In this document: one piece after another, positions 61,443 through 64,000 of the stretch
Layout of the letters: each line of letters starts with the position of its first letter
Numbering within the stretch: position 1 is the first letter of the stretch
Source of the DNA: Rhynchopus sp. YZ270_cl-10
Lineage: Eukaryota; Euglenozoa; Diplonemea; Diplonemida; Diplonemidae
DNA length: 64,000 nucleotides
Direction of reading: 5' to 3'
NCBI GenBank assembly: GCA_964035575.1
Contig: OZ037890.1
Span: 496,001-560,000 of the forward strand
Made by a program: the position numbers and the translations under genes
Notes under the pieces: generated by a model
Told to the model about the DNA's origin: nothing
Seen by the model: the letters and a program-made list of their open reading frames with translations, nothing else
Databases searched by the model: none

Positions 61443-62161
61443 GGGGCGAAGATTGAAGGACGGCTTTCCCCCCCCCCCCCCCCCTTTTATTTTCCCTTTT
61501 ATACTCTCGAGTACTAGTGCTCCACCGCAGTTATGAGACTGTTTTTTCCTGTTACAAGCGTTGCGAGCTGTTATGCGATCTTCTGCCTTTTTTTTCTCCC
61601 ACTGCTTGTTTTCCTCCCACCTTCCACCAACCACAGGGAATCTTGCAGCTTCTGGTCGAGTTTGCATCTGAGAAGTAGCGACCACTCTCTGTCTCTCCAG
61701 TGGTGCCTTTTTGATGGTTTCGTCAAAAAAAAAACAAAGCAAAAAAAGAAATTCCCACCGAGTTTAGAAACCGGGTTTGTTGGGTGGGGTCGGGGGGGAG
61801 AACAAAGAATTTTACCGAATAGACCCTGGTGTCCCCTTTGCTTCAGAAGGTGCGGGGTTGTGTAGAGCGATTGCGTCGATAACAGCAGCAAAAAACAAAA
61901 GCAAAACAACAAAAAGAAAAAAAAAGAAGAACCAGCAGGTGAGAGGCAGTACGCTTCAACGTTGCGCCCCACAAAACCCTCCTTAGATACGTGAGGTTTG
62001 TTGTTCTGTTATCGGTGCTTCTGTTTCTTTTTTTTTTCCCTCTCTTTTTTCAGGCTATTTCCTAATCTGGATTCTGGATCCCACTTTTTTCCGGGGGTTT
62101 TCATACTTTTTTCCCGTTTTTTTTTTTTCCTGATTTCTGGATCCGAGTTTTGAAAAAATTT

Positions 62162-62181
62162 CGGGAAAAAAAATTTTCCCG
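62162..62181. repeat. A/T-rich hairpin with CGGG ends
   Basis: CGGGAAAA and TTTTCCCG form an 8-bp stem around four A residues. A related A/T tract ending TTTCCCGG lies at about 63019-63052, and both have a CTGGATCC motif nearby. Confidence 0.6.
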
Positions 62182-62285
62182 TGGCCCAGTGTGGCGGGGG
62201 GGCCCCGGGGGGAAAAAATCATGGTTGAACCACGGGAGTACCATGAAACTGGGTTGCTGACCGCACCATCCAGGCTGTACCTCAA

Positions 62286-62449
62286 TTTTTTTTTGCCTGC
62301 GGCGCCATTTTTCCTTTTTTGCTCCGCAAAAAAGGGTTCGGTGTGTGACTATGTGGTGTAAAAAGATAGATTTTTACACCGTACCCTAAATTTTTTTCGC
62401 CTGCGGCGCCATTTGTTTGTTTGTTTTTTTTTTTTTGCTCCGCAAAAAT
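62286..62449. repeat. Direct pair of about 50-bp repeats flanking an inverted repeat
   Basis: Two copies (62286-62333 and about 62391-62449) share a T run, GCCTGCGGCGCCATTT, another T run and GCTCCGCAAAAA. Between them, GGTGTAAAAA (62355-62364) and TTTTTACACC (62371-62380) form a perfect 10-bp inverted repeat around GATAGA. Confidence 0.75.
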
Positions 62450-62745
62450 CCCTATGTTCCCAATGTCCCTGGTCAGCAGTGCTGAAAAAATTTTGGCACA
62501 AAAACAAGCTGACCCCCCAATCTTCCAACGACAGTGACATTTATGTCAACAATTTTTAGAAATGTTGCGTACCGTGGCTTCGCTTGGGTGCCATGCCTGC
62601 CATGACTGCCGTTTATTTTGTAAATGTACTGAGGTTACTGATAATTCGTGTACCACGCGTGCCTGGTGCAAATATCAATGAAGTGCCGAACTCCGAGGAA
62701 TTCTCACATTCCGCCGGAGGCCCCCAACTTGAGCTAAGGTGGGGA

Positions 62746-62770
62746 CCCGGGCGCGCGAAGCGCGCCCGGG
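62746..62770. repeat. G+C-only perfect hairpin, 11-bp stem and GAA loop
   Basis: CCCGGGCGCGC, GAA, GCGCGCCCGGG. The stem can be extended imperfectly on both sides (GGTGGGGA with TCGCCACACC). It is a strong potential RNA or DNA structure in otherwise A/T-rich sequence. There is no T run directly after it as in a bacterial terminator. Confidence 0.75.
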
Positions 62771-62960
62771 CTCGCCACACCTTTACCAAAACCCGCAAAA
62801 CCGCAAAATCTCACCTATTTTCAGAGTTAGGTGAGATGCTGGGAAACACTGGAAAAAAAAGAAAAAAGAAGGGTGGGATTTATCCTAATGATTTATTGGA
62901 GCTGCGTTTCACCACGTTTCAAGTACTCTTTATTGTGTCTTGTTTGCAATATATGAGGAC

Positions 62961-63003
62961 ATGCCCCGCCAACGGAGGGGAGATGCCCCGCCAACGCGGG
63001 GGA
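62961..63003. repeat. Tandem pair of 21-22-bp repeats with CCCCGC hairpins
   Basis: ATGCCCCGCCAACGGAGGGG is followed by ATGCCCCGCCAACGCGGGGG after two bases. The second copy has a perfect 6-bp stem, CCCCGC and GCGGGG, around CAAC. Confidence 0.7.
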
Positions 63004-64000
63004 GAAAGCTCGGAATGGGTTTTTTTTCTGGAAAAATTTTTTTTTCCCGGAGAAAAATTCTGGATCCAGTTTTTGAAAATTTTCCAAAAAAATCCCGATT
63101 TAGGATATGGCCTGTTTTTTCTTTGGTGACCAAGCACAGCGAGGCTTCAGTTCATCTAACAAAACCTTCCCCTTTTTTTAAAAGGGGAACAGGAGGGAGG
63201 GTAGGGGGAGTTCTATCGAACCAAAATTGCAAATGGAAAAGGGGGAACAAACAAAAAAAAAGCAAATAAAAATTCTCGCGCATTGTTGCGAGGGTGGGGA
63301 AGGGGGTTTCAAGATTTAAAAAAAAAAAAACGGCACAAAACAAAAATCACTTTAGAGCAAAAGTTTTTGAATCGGCAAAAAAAAGCAAAACAGAAGAGTC
63401 TTTTTTTTTTCGTTTCTCTCTTTGAAAAAGAGAGGAGGAAAAAAAATCAGGAAAATGACAAAAAAAATAAAAGGTTGACCCCCGTTTTGTTTACGTTATC
63501 TTTTTATGGTGCACATTCAGACATAGAAAGAGGGATAATACCGCAAGGGATATGATATCCACTATGCATGCAACACCGCCTCTCAAGCACCTCAAGGGTA
63601 TTACAGAGTCTGCTGTTGGTGTACGTTGCCTTGAGTTGCGTTGATGAGAAGGTGACGCACCCTCCCCTTTTGTCAGCAGAGAGGGAGGCCTGGTCAGGCA
63701 ATACCAATACCGCAATATTTATTCGCCCTGAGACGATGCAGATGGGGAAGGGGAGGGGGAAGGGGGTGATGCTATTCTCATAGGTTTGCCTGCGCGTTGG
63801 GGATGTGAGGTAGTCAGAGGGGGGGGGGGAAAGGGAAAGGGGGACAAGCCGTGCTTTGTGATGCCGTCTTTTGCGGTGTGGTGTACCATGGATATGCATC
63901 ACAACCAACCTGGTCAGTGCAATGACCTTTATACGATATAGCTGTCTTGAGGTAAGCGGAGGGGTGGGTGATGGGGTGATCTTCACACAATACCGGGAGA

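Larger units (their letters stand above)
61443..64000. other. Gene-poor, low-complexity region
   Basis: I see no supported gene. The region has a 17-base C run (61468-61484), many A and T homopolymers, fold-back repeats and short duplicated motifs. The longest open frames (62584-63129 on +, 63504-63986 on -) cross hairpins or low-complexity DNA and have no recognisable domains. It continues to the right edge. Confidence 0.6.

Noticed and set aside
62584-63129. 181-codon open frame
   Set aside because: It crosses a G+C hairpin, tandem repeats and A/T homopolymers, and its translation is low complexity.
63504-63986. 160-codon antisense open frame
   Set aside because: It is partly made of translated C/T-rich simple sequence, with no recognisable domain and only weak coding character.

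Overview
The window looks like nuclear DNA of a protist, most likely a euglenozoan or a relative. The strongest clue is a PKA regulatory-subunit-like protein with a leucine-rich N-terminus before two cyclic-nucleotide-binding domains, an arrangement I know from kinetoplastids. All six recognised genes lie on the + strand, and pyrimidine-rich tracts precede them, as expected if mRNAs are trans-spliced. Two genes, however, also appear to carry ordinary GT-AG introns near their 3' ends. That argues against a typical trypanosomatid and leaves a diplonemid, euglenid or another intron-bearing lineage open. The assignment is inference only.

Positions 1-42307 are one uninterrupted satellite array of a 38-bp unit. 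There are about 1113 units and no net change of register from end to end. Units fall into a few linked variant classes, and these form higher-order blocks, including a 3914-bp (103-unit) tandem duplication, a repeated block of about 10.2 kb and another of about 6.9 kb. The array has no coding capacity and runs off the left edge of the window.

Positions 42308-61442 hold a compact gene cluster: a PKA regulatory-subunit-like protein (43191-44849), a caspase-fold protein that seems to lack its catalytic dyad, fused to a PDZ domain (45603-46781), a choline-transporter-like membrane protein (47644-49938), a kelch-plus-IQ-motif protein encoded by three exons (50809-53660), a small secreted protein (54157-54552), and a large beta-propeller/alpha-solenoid protein that resembles Nup133 (57437-61442, three exons). 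No shared pathway links them. The common orientation suggests a polycistronic unit rather than a functional operon.

The 2.9-kb gap between the last two genes holds two nested DNA-transposon-derived elements. The outer one (54595-56132) has near-perfect 27-bp terminal inverted repeats flanked by TA. The inner one (54605-55243) is hAT-like, has a perfect 8-bp target duplication and sits inside the left terminal repeat of the outer one. Positions 61443-64000 hold no gene I can support, only homopolymer tracts, fold-back repeats and short duplicated motifs.
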